This document shows, one piece after another, positions 1 to 9,010 of a DNA stretch of 64,000 nt. Made by a program: the position numbers and the translations under genes. This stretch comes from an uncultured Paraprevotella sp. (GTDB lineage Bacteria; Bacteroidota; Bacteroidia; Bacteroidales; Bacteroidaceae), in contig CALUIS010000002.1 in assembly GCA_944320765.1 (NCBI GenBank), positions 124,001 through 188,000 of the forward strand. The letters run 5' to 3'. Under the pieces are notes generated by a model. That model had not been told where the DNA came from. It did no database searches and was given only the letters and a program-made list of their open reading frames with translations. Position 1 is the first letter of the stretch; every line of letters begins with the position of its first letter.

Positions 1-449
1 TGGGCAAACTGGTGCCTTACTGGATCGTGGGGCTGGTGGTGCTGACCATCGCCTTGTTCCTGGCTTTCCTGCTCTACGGCATCGTCCCTTCCGGCAGCGC
101 GTGGCTGATTTACTTTTTCGCCGGGGTCTTCATCCTCACCATGTCCGGCTTCGGGCTGCTGATTTCCAACTATTCCTCCACGATGCAGCAGGCCATGTTC
201 GTCATGTTCTTCTTCCTGATTGTGTTCATCCTGATGAGCGGCCTTTTCACCCCGGTGCGGAGTATGCCGGAGTGGGCGCAATGGATTTCGGCCTTCAATC
301 CGCTGACCTATTTCATCCAAGTGATGCGCATGATTTTCCTGAAGGGGTGCGGCATGGCCGACTTGTGGCCGCAGTTAGGCAAGCTGCTGTCCTTCATGAC
401 GGTGTTCGCCGTGGCGGCCGTGTGGAGCTACCGCAAGACGAACGGATAG
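1..449 (+). CDS. ABC-2 type transporter permease, C-terminal part (5' end outside window)
   Basis: The reading frame is already open at base 3 and runs about 148 codons to a TAG stop, so the N-terminal part lies upstream of the window. The visible part is very hydrophobic, with about four membrane segments. A conserved-looking loop (SGLFTPVRSMPEWAQW, then FNPLTYFIQVMR) sits just before the last helices. That loop is typical of ABC-2 permeases of the YbhR/YbhS/DrrB type, inner-membrane subunits that export drugs or lipids together with an ATPase and often a HlyD-like adaptor. Its partners would lie upstream. The substrate cannot be told from this fragment. Family call firm, specificity unknown. 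Confidence 0.85.
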   Translation, partial: GKLVPYWIVGLVVLTIALFLAFLLYGIVPSGSAWLIYFFAGVFILTMSGFGLLISNYSSTMQQAMFVMFFFLIVFILMSGLFTPVRSMPEWAQWISAFNPLTYFIQVMRMIFLKGCGMADLWPQLGKLLSFMTVFAVAAVWSYRKTNG

Positions 450-539
450 TCAAAGTGTCAGGCGAGGTGGCGCGAGAATCGGCTGTACCGGGCCTCTGGA
501 TGTGGGCGGATGAAAAACGGGCGATTCCGTGTCTTTTTG

Positions 540-1517
540 TCATTGCATGGCCAGGCCGTCCGCCATGCGGAAGCCGCGGAGGAAGTCGCCCGCGGCCATC
601 CGCTTCTTGCCCGTGAGCTGGATTTCCTTCAGGTGGAGGTAACCGCCGTCCACGGCCACTTTCAGGTAAGTCTTGCCGTCGCTCACCACCGTGCCTGCGG
701 GTTCTGCGGGCGTGCAGGCCTCCTTCTCCGTGTCGTAAATCTTAAGCGTGTAGGTCTTTCCCGTGCCGTCCGCCATCTCGGTCCAGGCGGCAGGGTAGGG
801 CGAGAGGCCGCGCACGAAGTCATGGAGCTGCTTGAGCGTCTTTCCGTGCCAGTCCATCCGGCAGGTGTCCTTGAAGATTTTGGGTGCGGGCCGCAGGGGG
901 CCGCAATCCGCGAGGCTTTCCTGGGGGACGGGGCGCACGTCGCCGGCGAGAATCCGGTCCACGGTGTCCACCACCAGTTGTCCGCCGAGCGACATCAGCT
1001 TGTCGTGTACGATGCCCACGTTGTCCGTGTCGGCGATGGGGACGCGCACCTGCTGGATGATCTCTCCCGTGTCGATTTCGTGGCGGAGGAAGAAGGTAGT
1101 GATGCCCGTCTCCGTCTCGCCGTTGATGACCGCCCAGTTGATGGGGGCCGCGCCGCGGTATTGCGGGAGGAGCGAGGCGTGGAGGTTGAACGTGCCGAGG
1201 GGCGGCATGGCCCACACTACCTCGGGTAACATGCGGAAGGCCACGACAATCTGCAGGTCGGCCTGTAGCGAGCGGAGTTCCTCCACGAAGGCCGGGTCTT
1301 TCAGCTTCTCCGGCTGCAGGACGCGCAGTCCACGCTCCACGGCGTATTGCTTCACCGGGCTGGCCTGCAGCGTGTCCTGGTGGCGGCCTACGGGCTTGTC
1401 CGGCATGGTGACCACGCCCACTACGTTGTAACCGCCCTCGACGAGGCGTCTCAGGCTCTCCACGGCAAATTCGGGAGTACCCATGTACACGATTCTCAAG
1501 TCTTCTTTCTTTTTCAT
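540..1517 (-). CDS. fmt: Methionyl-tRNA formyltransferase
   Basis: Transfers a formyl group from 10-formyl-tetrahydrofolate to initiator Met-tRNA in the cytoplasm. The 325-residue protein has the usual family length. It opens with IVYMGTPEFAV and carries NLHASLLPQYRGAAPINWA at about residues 111-129, holding the Asn and His of the catalytic site, then HEIDTGEII with the catalytic Asp. The C-terminal half matches the tRNA-binding OB-fold domain. ATG at 1517 was chosen because GAAAGGAATGAC lies just upstream; an in-frame ATG at 1541 would add eight residues and overlap the clcA stop. Last gene of a tandem minus-strand set after clcA, so probably cotranscribed with it. Confidence 0.97.
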   Translation of the reverse strand: MKKKEDLRIVYMGTPEFAVESLRRLVEGGYNVVGVVTMPDKPVGRHQDTLQASPVKQYAVERGLRVLQPEKLKDPAFVEELRSLQADLQIVVAFRMLPEVVWAMPPLGTFNLHASLLPQYRGAAPINWAVINGETETGITTFFLRHEIDTGEIIQQVRVPIADTDNVGIVHDKLMSLGGQLVVDTVDRILAGDVRPVPQESLADCGPLRPAPKIFKDTCRMDWHGKTLKQLHDFVRGLSPYPAAWTEMADGTGKTYTLKIYDTEKEACTPAEPAGTVVSDGKTYLKVAVDGGYLHLKEIQLTGKKRMAAGDFLRGFRMADGLAMQ

Positions 1518-1537
1518 GTCATTCCTTTCTTTAGTCG

Positions 1538-3337
1538 TCATTCGTCGGACAAGTCCGCCATCATCTTGCGGTAGAGGGTCAGCACGTGTGACTTGCGGAT
1601 GAAGCCCATGAATGTGCCTTCGGTGTCCACCACGGGGAGCGTCCAGGCCCCGGTCTTGTCGAACGTGAGCAGGACCACGTCCATCGGGTCGTCGATGTTC
1701 AGGCGGGCCACAGGCTCGCTCATCAGTTGCCCGATCTTGAAGCGGTGGTAGAGTTCCTGCCGGAACATGATGGGGCGCACGCTGTCCAGGTAGATGATGC
1801 CCACGAGCCGGTGCTGGCGGTCCACCACGGGAAACACGTCCCGCCGCGAGCCGGAGATGCTCTTGACCAGCTCGCTCAAGTCCATGTCGGGGTAGAGGTA
1901 CTCGTCGTATTTCTCGATAACCGAGTCGAGGCTCATCAGTGTCAGCACGGCGCGGTCCTTGTGGTGCGTGAGCAGCTGCCCCTTCTTGGCCAGCCGCATG
2001 GAATAGATGCTGTGCGGCTCGAAGGAGATGATGGTCAGGTAGGCGCAGACGGACACGATCATCAGCGGCATGAACAGCTGGTAGCCGCCCGTCAGCTCGG
2101 CGATGAGGAAGATGCCTGTCAGCGGGGCGTGCATCACGCCGCTCATCAGTCCGGCCATGCCGATCATGGCGAAATTGCGTTCCGGCAGGTGGATGTCCAG
2201 GAACTGGTTGATGTTCCACAGCCGGGCGAAGATGAAGCCCGAGATGCATCCCAGGAAGAGGCTGGGGGCGAAAATCCCGCCGCAGCCCCCGCCGCCGTTG
2301 GTGGCCGTGGAGGCGAACACCTTGAAGATGAGTACCAGGGCCAGGTAGAGCAGGAGCAGGTTGCCGTGTCCGTAGAAGAGGGAGCTGTCCATGGCCGTGT
2401 CCCAGTCTGCCGGGCCGCGCCCGTTGAGGAGCAGTTCTATCAGCTCGTAGCCTTCGCCGTAGAGCGAGGGGAAGAGGTAGATGAGGATGCTGAGCGTGGC
2501 CCCGCCGATGAGCAGCTTGACGTAGGGGCTGGAGTATTTGCGGAACACGTCTTCCAGCGAGTTCATCGTGCGGGTGAAGTAGAGCGAGACGAGGCCGCAG
2601 AAGATGCCCAGCAGGATGTAGGCGGGAATCTTCTCCACGGCGAAGGCGTCCTGCAGGTGGAACTCGAAGATGGTGCCCGTGCCGGAGAAGGCGAACGTGA
2701 CCCCGGCTGCCGTGACGCAGGACACCAGCAGCGGGAGCAGCGACCCCATGGTGAGGTCGATCATCAGCACCTCGAGGGTGAAGACCAGCCCGGCGATGGG
2801 GGCCTTGAAGATGCCGGCCACCGCCCCGGCCGCGCCGCAGCCCACCAGCAGCATGAGCGTCTTGCTGTTCATGCGGAAAAGTCGGCCCAGGTTGGAGCCG
2901 ATGGCCGAACCGGTGAGCACGATGGGAGCCTCGGCCCCCACCGACCCGCCGAAGCCGATGGTAATGGCGCTGGCGATGACGCTCGACCAGGTGTTGTGCG
3001 CCTTGATTTTGCTTTGCTTCCGCGCGATGGCGAAAAGGATCTTGGTCACGCCGTGGCTGATGTCGTCCTTCACGACGTAGCGCACGAACAGCCCCGTGAG
3101 GAAGATGCCGATGACGGGGTAGACCAGATAGAGGGGGTTGGAGACGGTGACATCGAACCGGTAGGTCAGGATGTACTGTATCTGGTGGATGAGCCATTTC
3201 AGGAAAAGCCCCGCGAAGGCGGTGAGGATTCCCACGAAAAAGCTGACCACCAGGATGGACTTCTGCTCGCCGAAGTTCATCCTCCGCCAGATGAAGAGGC
3301 GCTCGAGGAACGTGAAGTTCCTTTTGGCCGTTTTCAT
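1538..3337 (-). CDS. ClC-type chloride channel/antiporter with C-terminal CBS domains
   Basis: Inner-membrane ClC protein of 599 residues moving chloride or a similar anion, possibly in exchange for protons. Residues about 25-430 hold the many helices of the ClC fold. GSVGAEAP at about 131-138 corresponds to the GxExP motif with the gating glutamate at about 136, and GGGGCGGIFAPSLFLG carries the GxFxP motif. The last roughly 150 residues read as two CBS domains (VFPVVDRQHRLVGII and TLPVVDTEGTFMGFI), which usually bind adenine nucleotides. The usual GSGIP selectivity motif is replaced by SHGV, so ion preference is uncertain. ATG at 3337 has AAAGGAG upstream; an ATG at 3355 would overlap the preceding gene. 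Confidence 0.93.
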   Translation of the reverse strand: MKTAKRNFTFLERLFIWRRMNFGEQKSILVVSFFVGILTAFAGLFLKWLIHQIQYILTYRFDVTVSNPLYLVYPVIGIFLTGLFVRYVVKDDISHGVTKILFAIARKQSKIKAHNTWSSVIASAITIGFGGSVGAEAPIVLTGSAIGSNLGRLFRMNSKTLMLLVGCGAAGAVAGIFKAPIAGLVFTLEVLMIDLTMGSLLPLLVSCVTAAGVTFAFSGTGTIFEFHLQDAFAVEKIPAYILLGIFCGLVSLYFTRTMNSLEDVFRKYSSPYVKLLIGGATLSILIYLFPSLYGEGYELIELLLNGRGPADWDTAMDSSLFYGHGNLLLLYLALVLIFKVFASTATNGGGGCGGIFAPSLFLGCISGFIFARLWNINQFLDIHLPERNFAMIGMAGLMSGVMHAPLTGIFLIAELTGGYQLFMPLMIVSVCAYLTIISFEPHSIYSMRLAKKGQLLTHHKDRAVLTLMSLDSVIEKYDEYLYPDMDLSELVKSISGSRRDVFPVVDRQHRLVGIIYLDSVRPIMFRQELYHRFKIGQLMSEPVARLNIDDPMDVVLLTFDKTGAWTLPVVDTEGTFMGFIRKSHVLTLYRKMMADLSDE

Positions 3338-3351
3338 GCCTGCCACTCCTT

Positions 3352-3921
3352 TCATTTCCGGATAAGGGTTATCTCGCCGTCCGGGCGGAGCTTGATGATG
3401 CTGCTCGGGGCGGCTTTCTTCTTTTCGTTCCGGCGGCTCTGCACCACGTAGTCCACCGCATTGAGTATCTCGTCGCAGATGTCCGCGAAGCAGGCGGGCG
3501 AGGGTTCGCCGCTCACGTTGGCCGAGGTGGAGACGACGGCCTTCTGGAAGCGGTAGCAAAGCTGGCGGCTGAACTCTTCGCGGGTGACGCGGAGGCCCAC
3601 GCTGCCGTCCTCGGCCAGCAGGTTGGGCGCCAGGTTGCGGGCGTTGTCCAGGATGAGGGTGAGCGGCTTGTCGGCATATTCAATCAGATCCCATGCCACG
3701 GCTGGCACGTCGCCCACGTAGCGTTGCAGCCGGTCGGCAGAGTCCACCAGGCAGATCAGGGCCTTGCTGTCGTCGCGCCGCTTGATGTCGTACACCCGCC
3801 GGACGGCTTCCTCGTTGGTGGCGTCGCATCCGATGCCCCAGATGGTGTCGGTGGGGTAGAGGATGACGCCGCCGCGCCGCATGACTTCCACGGCCTGCCG
3901 TATGTCTTCTTCCATTGTCAT
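3352..3921 (-). CDS. L-threonylcarbamoyladenylate synthase (Sua5/YciO/YrdC family)
   Basis: A single YrdC-like domain of 189 residues. The enzyme makes threonylcarbamoyl-AMP from threonine, bicarbonate and ATP, the first step of the t6A37 tRNA modification. Visible landmarks are GGVILYPTDTIWGIGCDAT near the N-terminus, IKRRDDSKALICLV, and VVSTSANVSGEPSP in the second half, all typical. It lacks the extra Sua5 C-terminal domain, so it is the short TsaC type. AAAGGAG lies eight bases before ATG 3921. It sits between prfC and clcA in a tightly packed minus-strand operon. A YciO-type paralogue without proven activity remains possible. Confidence 0.92.
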   Translation of the reverse strand: MTMEEDIRQAVEVMRRGGVILYPTDTIWGIGCDATNEEAVRRVYDIKRRDDSKALICLVDSADRLQRYVGDVPAVAWDLIEYADKPLTLILDNARNLAPNLLAEDGSVGLRVTREEFSRQLCYRFQKAVVSTSANVSGEPSPACFADICDEILNAVDYVVQSRRNEKKKAAPSSIIKLRPDGEITLIRK

Positions 3922-3943
3922 GACTTATTCTCCTTTCTTGATG

Positions 3944-5509
3944 TTAGAATTCGCTGGTGAAGTGGAATTTGATGTGTTCGAAGTCGGACTGCGCCATCTG
4001 GAGCACGTAGTTGCTGTCGGCCAGAAATACGTCGCGCCCTTCGCGGTCCTTGGCCATATACTGGTACTTGCGTTTCTTGAACGCTTCCAGCTGCGCCGCG
4101 TCGTCGCTCTCGATCCAGCAAGCCTTGTAGAGGCTCAGCGGCTCCCAGCGGCATTTGGCGTTATATTCGTGTTCCAGCCGGTATTGGATGACCTCGAATT
4201 GGAGCTGGCCGACGGTGCCGATGATTTTCCGCCCGTTGAACTGGTTGACAAACAGCTGCGCCACGCCCTCGTCCATCAGCTGTTCGATGCCTTTGGCCAG
4301 CTGCTTGGTCTTCATGGGGTCGGCGTTCTCGATGTACTTGAACATCTCGGGCGAGAAGCTGGGCAGCCCGCGGAAGTGGAGCCGTTCGCCCTCGGTCAGC
4401 GTGTCGCCTATCTTGAAGATGCCGTTGTCCGGCAGGCCCACGATGTCGCCCGGCCAGGCCTCGTCGATGGTGCTTTTGCGCTGGGCCATGAACTGCGTGG
4501 GCGAGGAGAAGCGCACGGTCTTGTCCTGCCGCACGTGCAGGTAGGGCGCGTTGCGCACGAACTTTCCGGAGCATACCTTGCAGAAGGCGATGCACGAGCG
4601 GTGGTTGGGGTCGATGTTGGCCGTGATTTTGAAGATGAAGCCGGTGAATTTCGGCTCCTCCGGATTCACGGTGCGTTCCTCGGCCTGCGTGGGCCGCGGG
4701 CTGGGGGCTATCTTGACGAAGCAGTCCAGCAGTTCCTTCACGCCGAAGTTGTTCAGTGCCGACCCGAAGAACACGGGGGCCACTTCGGCATCCAGGTAAG
4801 CTTGCACGTCGAATTCCGGATAGACGCCTTCGATGAGTTCCAGGTCGGCGCGGAGCTTTTCCGCGTCCGCCTCGCCCACGTGGGCTTCCAGTTCCGGGCC
4901 GTGGATGTCCACCTCCACCTTCTCCGTCACCTTCTGCTTGTCCGGCGTGAAGAGGTCGAGCCGTTGCTCATATATATTGTAGACGCCCTTGAAGCGTTGC
5001 CCCTGGTTGATGGGCCAGGAGAGGGGACGCACTTTGATTTGCAGTTCCTCCTCCAGTTCGTCGAGCAGGTCGAAGGGGTCTTTGCCCTCGCGGTCCATCT
5101 TGTTGACGAACACGATGACGGGGGTCTTGCGCATCCGGCAGACGGCCATGAGCTTGCGGGTCTGCGCCTCCACGCCTTTCGCGCCGTCCACCACGATGAT
5201 GGCGCTGTCCACGGCGGTGAGCGTGCGGAACGTGTCTTCGGCGAAGTCCTGGTGTCCCGGCGTGTCGAGGATGTTCACCTTGTAGCCCTCGTAGTCGAAT
5301 TCCATGACGGAAGTGGTCACAGAGATGCCGCGCTGTTTCTCGATTTCCATCCAGTCGCTGGTGGCGGTCTTCTTGATTTTGTTGTTCTTCACCGCCCCGG
5401 CTACCTGTATCTGCCCGCCGAAGAGCAGGAGCTTTTCGGTGAGGGTGGTCTTTCCTGCATCGGGGTGGGAGATGATGGCAAAAGTTCTTCTTCTTTCTAT
5501 TTCATCCAT
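3944..5509 (-). CDS. prfC: Peptide chain release factor 3
   Basis: GTPase of 521 residues that recycles class-I release factors from the ribosome after peptide release. GTP-binding motifs are in order: [15 protein letters not shown] at about 14-28, the switch region [17 protein letters not shown], and [11 protein letters not shown]. The following beta-barrel and C-terminal domains match RF3 rather than EF-G, which is longer. The protein is full length, ending [11 protein letters not shown]. It starts 18 bases after the rfbD stop and ends 22 bases before the TsaC start, in a minus-strand operon mixing translation and surface-sugar genes. Confidence 0.97.
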   Translation of the reverse strand: MDEIERRRTFAIISHPDAGKTTLTEKLLLFGGQIQVAGAVKNNKIKKTATSDWMEIEKQRGISVTTSVMEFDYEGYKVNILDTPGHQDFAEDTFRTLTAVDSAIIVVDGAKGVEAQTRKLMAVCRMRKTPVIVFVNKMDREGKDPFDLLDELEEELQIKVRPLSWPINQGQRFKGVYNIYEQRLDLFTPDKQKVTEKVEVDIHGPELEAHVGEADAEKLRADLELIEGVYPEFDVQAYLDAEVAPVFFGSALNNFGVKELLDCFVKIAPSPRPTQAEERTVNPEEPKFTGFIFKITANIDPNHRSCIAFCKVCSGKFVRNAPYLHVRQDKTVRFSSPTQFMAQRKSTIDEAWPGDIVGLPDNGIFKIGDTLTEGERLHFRGLPSFSPEMFKYIENADPMKTKQLAKGIEQLMDEGVAQLFVNQFNGRKIIGTVGQLQFEVIQYRLEHEYNAKCRWEPLSLYKACWIESDDAAQLEAFKKRKYQYMAKDREGRDVFLADSNYVLQMAQSDFEHIKFHFTSEF

Positions 5510-5527
5510 ACTTGCTTGCTGCGTTTG

Positions 5528-6388
5528 TTATGCTTGTTCGAGCTGTCGGATGCATTCCTCCAGCGAGTCCTCCCAATAAGGAATCTCAATATGGTAAGTC
5601 TCTTTGATTTTGGTCTTGTCAAGCACGGAATAATGCGGGCGTGCGGCCGGCGTGGGATACTCTTCCGTGTGCAGGGGGCGCACCTTGCAGTCGGTGATGC
5701 CCGCGATGCGGTGGATGGCTTTCGTGAAGTCATACCACGAGATGACACCTTCGTTCGAGAAGTGGTAGATGCCGGGGACGATGCCTTGCTTCAGGATGGC
5801 AAAGATGGCGGCGGCCAGGTCGCGGGCGTAGGTCGGCGTGCCGATTTGGTCGAAGATGACCCCGAGGCTGTCTTTCTCGCGCCCCAGGCGGAGCATGGTC
5901 TTGACGAAGTTCCCGCCGAAAGTGGAGTAGAGCCATGCCGTGCGGATGACCGCCGTTTCGGGGCAGGCCGCCAGCACGGCTTCCTCTCCGGCCAGCTTGG
6001 TGCGCCCGTATGCGCTGGCGGGACAGGTGGGCGCGTCTTCACGGTAGGGGCGGTGTGCCGTGCCGTCGAACACGTAGTCGGTGGAAACCTGCACCATGCA
6101 TCCGCCTTGTTCGCGGACCGCCTGCGCCAGATAGCCGGGCGCCACATGGTTGAGCAGGTCGGCACGGGCTTCGTCGGCCTCCGCCTTGTCCACAGCCGTG
6201 TAGGCCGCGCAGTTCACCACGCAGTCTATGTCATGTTCGCGGATGAAGGCCTTGACGGCCTGTTCGTCCGTGATGTCGAGCTCGTTTACATCGGTGAAGA
6301 AGTAATTGAATTGCGGGTTTTTGGCGGACAGGAGCTGCATCTCGTTGCCCAATTGTCCGTTGCATCCCGTGACGAGGATATTCTTCAT
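5528..6388 (-). CDS. rfbD: dTDP-4-dehydrorhamnose reductase
   Basis: Last step of dTDP-L-rhamnose synthesis, an NADPH-dependent reduction feeding O-antigen or capsule assembly. The 286-residue protein has a Rossmann motif GCNGQLGNEM at about residues 8-17, the STDYVFDG segment and the YGRTKLAGE catalytic Tyr/Lys pair of the extended short-chain dehydrogenase family. ATG at 6388 (MKNILVTG) was chosen; upstream in-frame codons would overlap the DUF4924 gene. The other rhamnose genes (rfbA, rfbB, rfbC) are not nearby, so it is separated from its pathway partners here. Confidence 0.95.
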   Translation of the reverse strand: MKNILVTGCNGQLGNEMQLLSAKNPQFNYFFTDVNELDITDEQAVKAFIREHDIDCVVNCAAYTAVDKAEADEARADLLNHVAPGYLAQAVREQGGCMVQVSTDYVFDGTAHRPYREDAPTCPASAYGRTKLAGEEAVLAACPETAVIRTAWLYSTFGGNFVKTMLRLGREKDSLGVIFDQIGTPTYARDLAAAIFAILKQGIVPGIYHFSNEGVISWYDFTKAIHRIAGITDCKVRPLHTEEYPTPAARPHYSVLDKTKIKETYHIEIPYWEDSLEECIRQLEQA

Positions 6389-6413
6389 ATTTCTTTGTTG
6401 GTTTTGTTTGGGT

Positions 6414-6956
6414 TCATAACTCAAGTGTTCCTTCCTGCTCTTCCTTGTAATAGGCGGAGAGCATCCCCATCATCTTGCTGATGTCCGCCATGGCGGCAGC
6501 CGTGCCTTCGCTGACGGCCTTCTGCTGCAGGCGCAGCATCATCACGCCGTAGAGGGCCTCGAAGCAGGTCTCCAGTTCGGGCTGTTCCTTGTGTCCGTTC
6601 TTGGCGCGGAGTTCCACGATGTGGGGCAGGGCCTTGTAATAGGCGGCCTTGTAGGCCGGATGCTTGTCGGAACGCATCAGCTCGCGGTGCAGGTCGGAGA
6701 GCAGGACGATGATGTTTCGGTTGATTTGCAGGTGTCCGGCCTGCTGCACTCCCTCTTCCCTCATCATCCGGATGAGGTCGGCATACCATTGCTCGATTTC
6801 CTTCTCCGCATCGGCTCCGGCACGGAACTGTGCGAGGTAATCCCGCCGGAGTTCGTCCGCGTCCAGATGGTGGGCGCGGAGGATGTCTTCCACCTGCCAC
6901 ATGTAGAGCAGGTATTCGGCGATGTTTTCTTGTTTCAGTCGTTGGGCGATATACAT
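6414..6956 (-). CDS. DUF4924 family protein
   Basis: 180-residue soluble, largely helical protein with no signal peptide, recognised as the Bacteroidota-restricted DUF4924 family from its opening (MYIAQRLKQENIAEYLLYMW) and overall layout. Its function is not known. It lies 22 bases after the LysE-type gene and 25 bases before rfbD on the same strand, so it probably shares their transcript. No catalytic motif stands out. The charged, helix-rich sequence suggests protein-protein contact, but that is only inference. Confidence 0.85.
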   Translation of the reverse strand: MYIAQRLKQENIAEYLLYMWQVEDILRAHHLDADELRRDYLAQFRAGADAEKEIEQWYADLIRMMREEGVQQAGHLQINRNIIVLLSDLHRELMRSDKHPAYKAAYYKALPHIVELRAKNGHKEQPELETCFEALYGVMMLRLQQKAVSEGTAAAMADISKMMGMLSAYYKEEQEGTLEL

Positions 6957-6978
6957 TGTTATAATCCGAATGAGTCTG

Positions 6979-7638
6979 TCAGTGCCAAGTCAGTCCGGTC
7001 AGGGTAATGGCCAGTCCGGCCAAGGCGGCCAGGATGACGGCCGTGCCGATGATGCGGTTGAGCCGCCGGATGCCTTTGAGGTCGAACCGGCTGCGGACCT
7101 TGTCCACCGCGTATGCCAGCGCGAACCACCAAGCCAACGCGCCCGCCAAAATGGACAGATAGCCCAAGGACTGGGGGACCACATGTTCCGGCACCACGAA
7201 AGTGAACCGTGCGAACAAGGCTACAAACAAAAAGATAATCAGAGGGTTGGAGAAAGTGACCAGAAATCCGGTGGCCAAGTTGTGGGCCAGGGTGCCTTTC
7301 TTGTTTGACGGGGGATGGATGGAGGGGGCTGGCTTGCACACGAACGTGTAGAGTCCGAAAAAGAAAAGCATCACGCTGCCGGCCATCTGGAGGTAGAACA
7401 TGTTGTCTTTGTCCTCAAGGAATTCCACCACGAAACTCATGCCGAACCCCGTAATCAGCGCATAGAGGATATCGCTGAAAGCCGCTCCCACGCCCGTGAC
7501 GAAACCATACCAGCGTCCCTTGTTCAATGTGCGGCGGATGCAAAGCACGCCGACCGGCCCCATGGGAGCGGACGCCACTATGCCGATGAGCAACCCTTTC
7601 AGGATTAAATCTAATGTACTAACCGGTTCAAACCACAT
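6979..7638 (-). CDS. LysE/RhtB family amino-acid exporter
   Basis: 219-residue membrane protein with about six helices and the family's N-terminal signature (GLLIGIVASAPMGPVGVLCI), followed by GFVTGVGAAFSDILYALI. LysE/RhtB proteins export basic amino acids, threonine, homoserine or other small metabolites across the inner membrane. The substrate cannot be inferred from sequence alone. It is the first gene of a seven-gene minus-strand run ending with fmt and is transcribed divergently from the ROK kinase gene. Only a weak promoter-like CAATTTTG is visible upstream at about 7647-7654. Confidence 0.92.
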   Translation of the reverse strand: MWFEPVSTLDLILKGLLIGIVASAPMGPVGVLCIRRTLNKGRWYGFVTGVGAAFSDILYALITGFGMSFVVEFLEDKDNMFYLQMAGSVMLFFFGLYTFVCKPAPSIHPPSNKKGTLAHNLATGFLVTFSNPLIIFLFVALFARFTFVVPEHVVPQSLGYLSILAGALAWWFALAYAVDKVRSRFDLKGIRRLNRIIGTAVILAALAGLAITLTGLTWH

Positions 7639-7748
7639 AATAGTTGCAAAATTGGGATTTTTTCATGAGACTATGAAGAAAAGGCCGCTCTTTTTTTCTT
7701 TTTCGTGAAAAAGAGCTTCTTTCGTTTCGCCGTTCCGTGCCTTTTTCC

Positions 7749-7756
7749 TACTTTTG
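7749..7756 (+). promoter_or_regulatory. -7 element TACTTTTG for the ROK kinase
   Basis: Exact match to the Bacteroidota -7 consensus TAnnTTTG, 37 bases before the ATG at 7794, in the divergent space between the LysE gene and the kinase. Confidence 0.65.
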
Positions 7757-7793
7757 TGAATCAAGACTTTTTATTATAAGAAATAGATGCGCT

Positions 7794-8756
7794 ATGGAAA
7801 ATAAACCGTATGTGATAGGTCTCGACTTGGGAGGGACCAACTCGGCGTTCGGCATTGTGGACGCGGAGGCGAATGTGGTGGCCACGACCACCATCCGGAC
7901 TGGAGAGTACAGGGACGTGGATGTTTACGTGGACAGTTGCTGCAAGGCGTTGGCCCCGCTGGTGGAGAAAGTCGGCGGAATCGGCCAAATCAAGGGCTTG
8001 GGCATCGGGGCACCCAACGGGAACTATTATAACGGCACCATCGAGCTGGCGCCCAACCTGCCGTGGAAGGGCATCGTCCCGTTGGCCAAGATGTTTCAGG
8101 AACGTCTGGGCATTCCCGTGGTGCTGACCAACGACGCCAATGCGGCCGCCATCGGCGAAATGACCTTCGGCGTGGCGAAAGGCATGAAGAATTTCATCAT
8201 GATTACGTTAGGCACGGGAGTGGGCAGCGGCATCGTGGTCAACGGGGAGCTGGTGTACGGATGCGACGGTTTTGCCGGCGAGTTGGGACATGTGATTGTG
8301 GACCGTGGTCCGGAGGCGCGTCAGTGCGGATGCGGGCGTAAGGGATGCTTGGAGACTTATTGCTCGGCCACCGGCGTGGCGCGTACGGCGCGTGAGTTCC
8401 TGACGAAGCGGACGGACGAGAGCGAGCTGCGTAATATCCCGTTGGAGAATGTCACCTCCAAGGATGTGTCCATCGCGGCGGAGCATGGTGACCAGCTGGC
8501 AAGGGATGTCTATCAGTTTACGGGTGAGCTTCTGGGGCGGTCGTGCGCGAATTTCACGGCGTTCTGCAGTCCGGAGGCCTACGTGTTCTTCGGCGGGCTG
8601 ACCAAGGCCGGAAATCTGCTGATGGAGCCGCTGAAAAAAGCCTACGACGATAATGTGCAGAACATCTTCAAGGGGAAAGCCAAGCTGCTGGTCTCCCAAC
8701 TGGATGACGCGCAGGCCGCCATTCTGGGCGCGGCCGCCTTGGCTTGGAAGATGTGA
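7794..8756 (+). CDS. ROK family sugar kinase (probable glucokinase)
   Basis: Cytoplasmic ATP-dependent kinase of 320 residues. GLDLGGTNSAFG near residue 9 is the ATP-phosphate motif. ITLGTGVGSGIVVNGE and the zinc-binding CGCGRKGCLETYCSATG (about residues 178-194) place it in the ROK group, and FAGELGHVIV holds the sugar-contacting glutamate and histidine. No helix-turn-helix region precedes the kinase domain, so it is an enzyme rather than a NagC-type repressor. Bacteroidota glucokinases are of this type; N-acetylmannosamine or fructose kinase activity is not excluded. ATG 7794 fits the -7 element at 7749 and the family start. Confidence 0.93.
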   Translation: MENKPYVIGLDLGGTNSAFGIVDAEANVVATTTIRTGEYRDVDVYVDSCCKALAPLVEKVGGIGQIKGLGIGAPNGNYYNGTIELAPNLPWKGIVPLAKMFQERLGIPVVLTNDANAAAIGEMTFGVAKGMKNFIMITLGTGVGSGIVVNGELVYGCDGFAGELGHVIVDRGPEARQCGCGRKGCLETYCSATGVARTAREFLTKRTDESELRNIPLENVTSKDVSIAAEHGDQLARDVYQFTGELLGRSCANFTAFCSPEAYVFFGGLTKAGNLLMEPLKKAYDDNVQNIFKGKAKLLVSQLDDAQAAILGAAALAWKM

Positions 8757-8773
8757 AACGGGATACAAGATTG

Positions 8774-8814
8774 GAGAAAAGCGGGAAGCCTGCGACGGCC
8801 TTCCCGCTTTTCTC
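8774..8814. terminator. Bidirectional hairpin terminator
   Basis: A perfect 15-bp stem (arms 8774-8788 and 8800-8814, GAGAAAAGCGGGAAG and its complement) lies between the convergent ROK kinase and the small minus-strand ORF. The arms are A-rich outside and G+C-rich inside, so T-runs occur on both strands. It overlaps the stop codon of the minus-strand ORF. Confidence 0.85.
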
Positions 8815-9010
8815 ATTTGTTTCGCTGACGGCGTCTCTTGCGGTGCGGACAAAGCTCCTCGGCCATTACCTCCACGACTTGTCCTCCGCGCGCCACAACC
8901 AGGGTGGTGTGGTTGTGCATGGCGCGTTCAATGAGGCGTTCCTGAGCCAGGTATATGCCTTCGTCTATCTTCCGCTGCATTTCATAAACCTCATCCTCGC
9001 TCATGGTCAT
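8813..9010 (-). CDS. Small protein overlapping the zeta-like gene
   Basis: About 65 residues, read from ATG 9010 (MTMSEDEVYEMQ); an in-frame ATG at 9043 would extend it further into the zeta-like gene. It overlaps the 3' end of that gene by about 20 bases in another frame, implying translational coupling. The first two thirds are acidic and helical, with a hydrophobic stretch (HTTLVVARGGQVVEVMAEE), and the end is very basic (CPHRKRRRQRNK). I do not recognise the family. Position suggests a partner or antitoxin-like protein for the kinase, although classical epsilon antitoxins lie upstream of zeta. Inference only. Confidence 0.6.
   Translation of the reverse strand: MTMSEDEVYEMQRKIDEGIYLAQERLIERAMHNHTTLVVARGGQVVEVMAEELCPHRKRRRQRNK

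Noticed and set aside
510..1229. Long plus-strand open frame opposite fmt
   Set aside because: It is antisense to a complete, conserved fmt gene and has no family resemblance; long shadow frames are common in this G+C-rich DNA.
1727..3451. 574-codon plus-strand frame rich in His, Asp and Glu
   Set aside because: It lies opposite the ClC gene. The composition is that of a complement-strand shadow and there is no motif.
3863..6481. 872-codon plus-strand frame
   Set aside because: It is antisense to prfC and rfbD, both clearly real; no domains are recognisable.
7639..7793. Riboswitch before the ROK kinase
   Set aside because: The leader after the -7 box is only about 30 bases, too short for a riboswitch.
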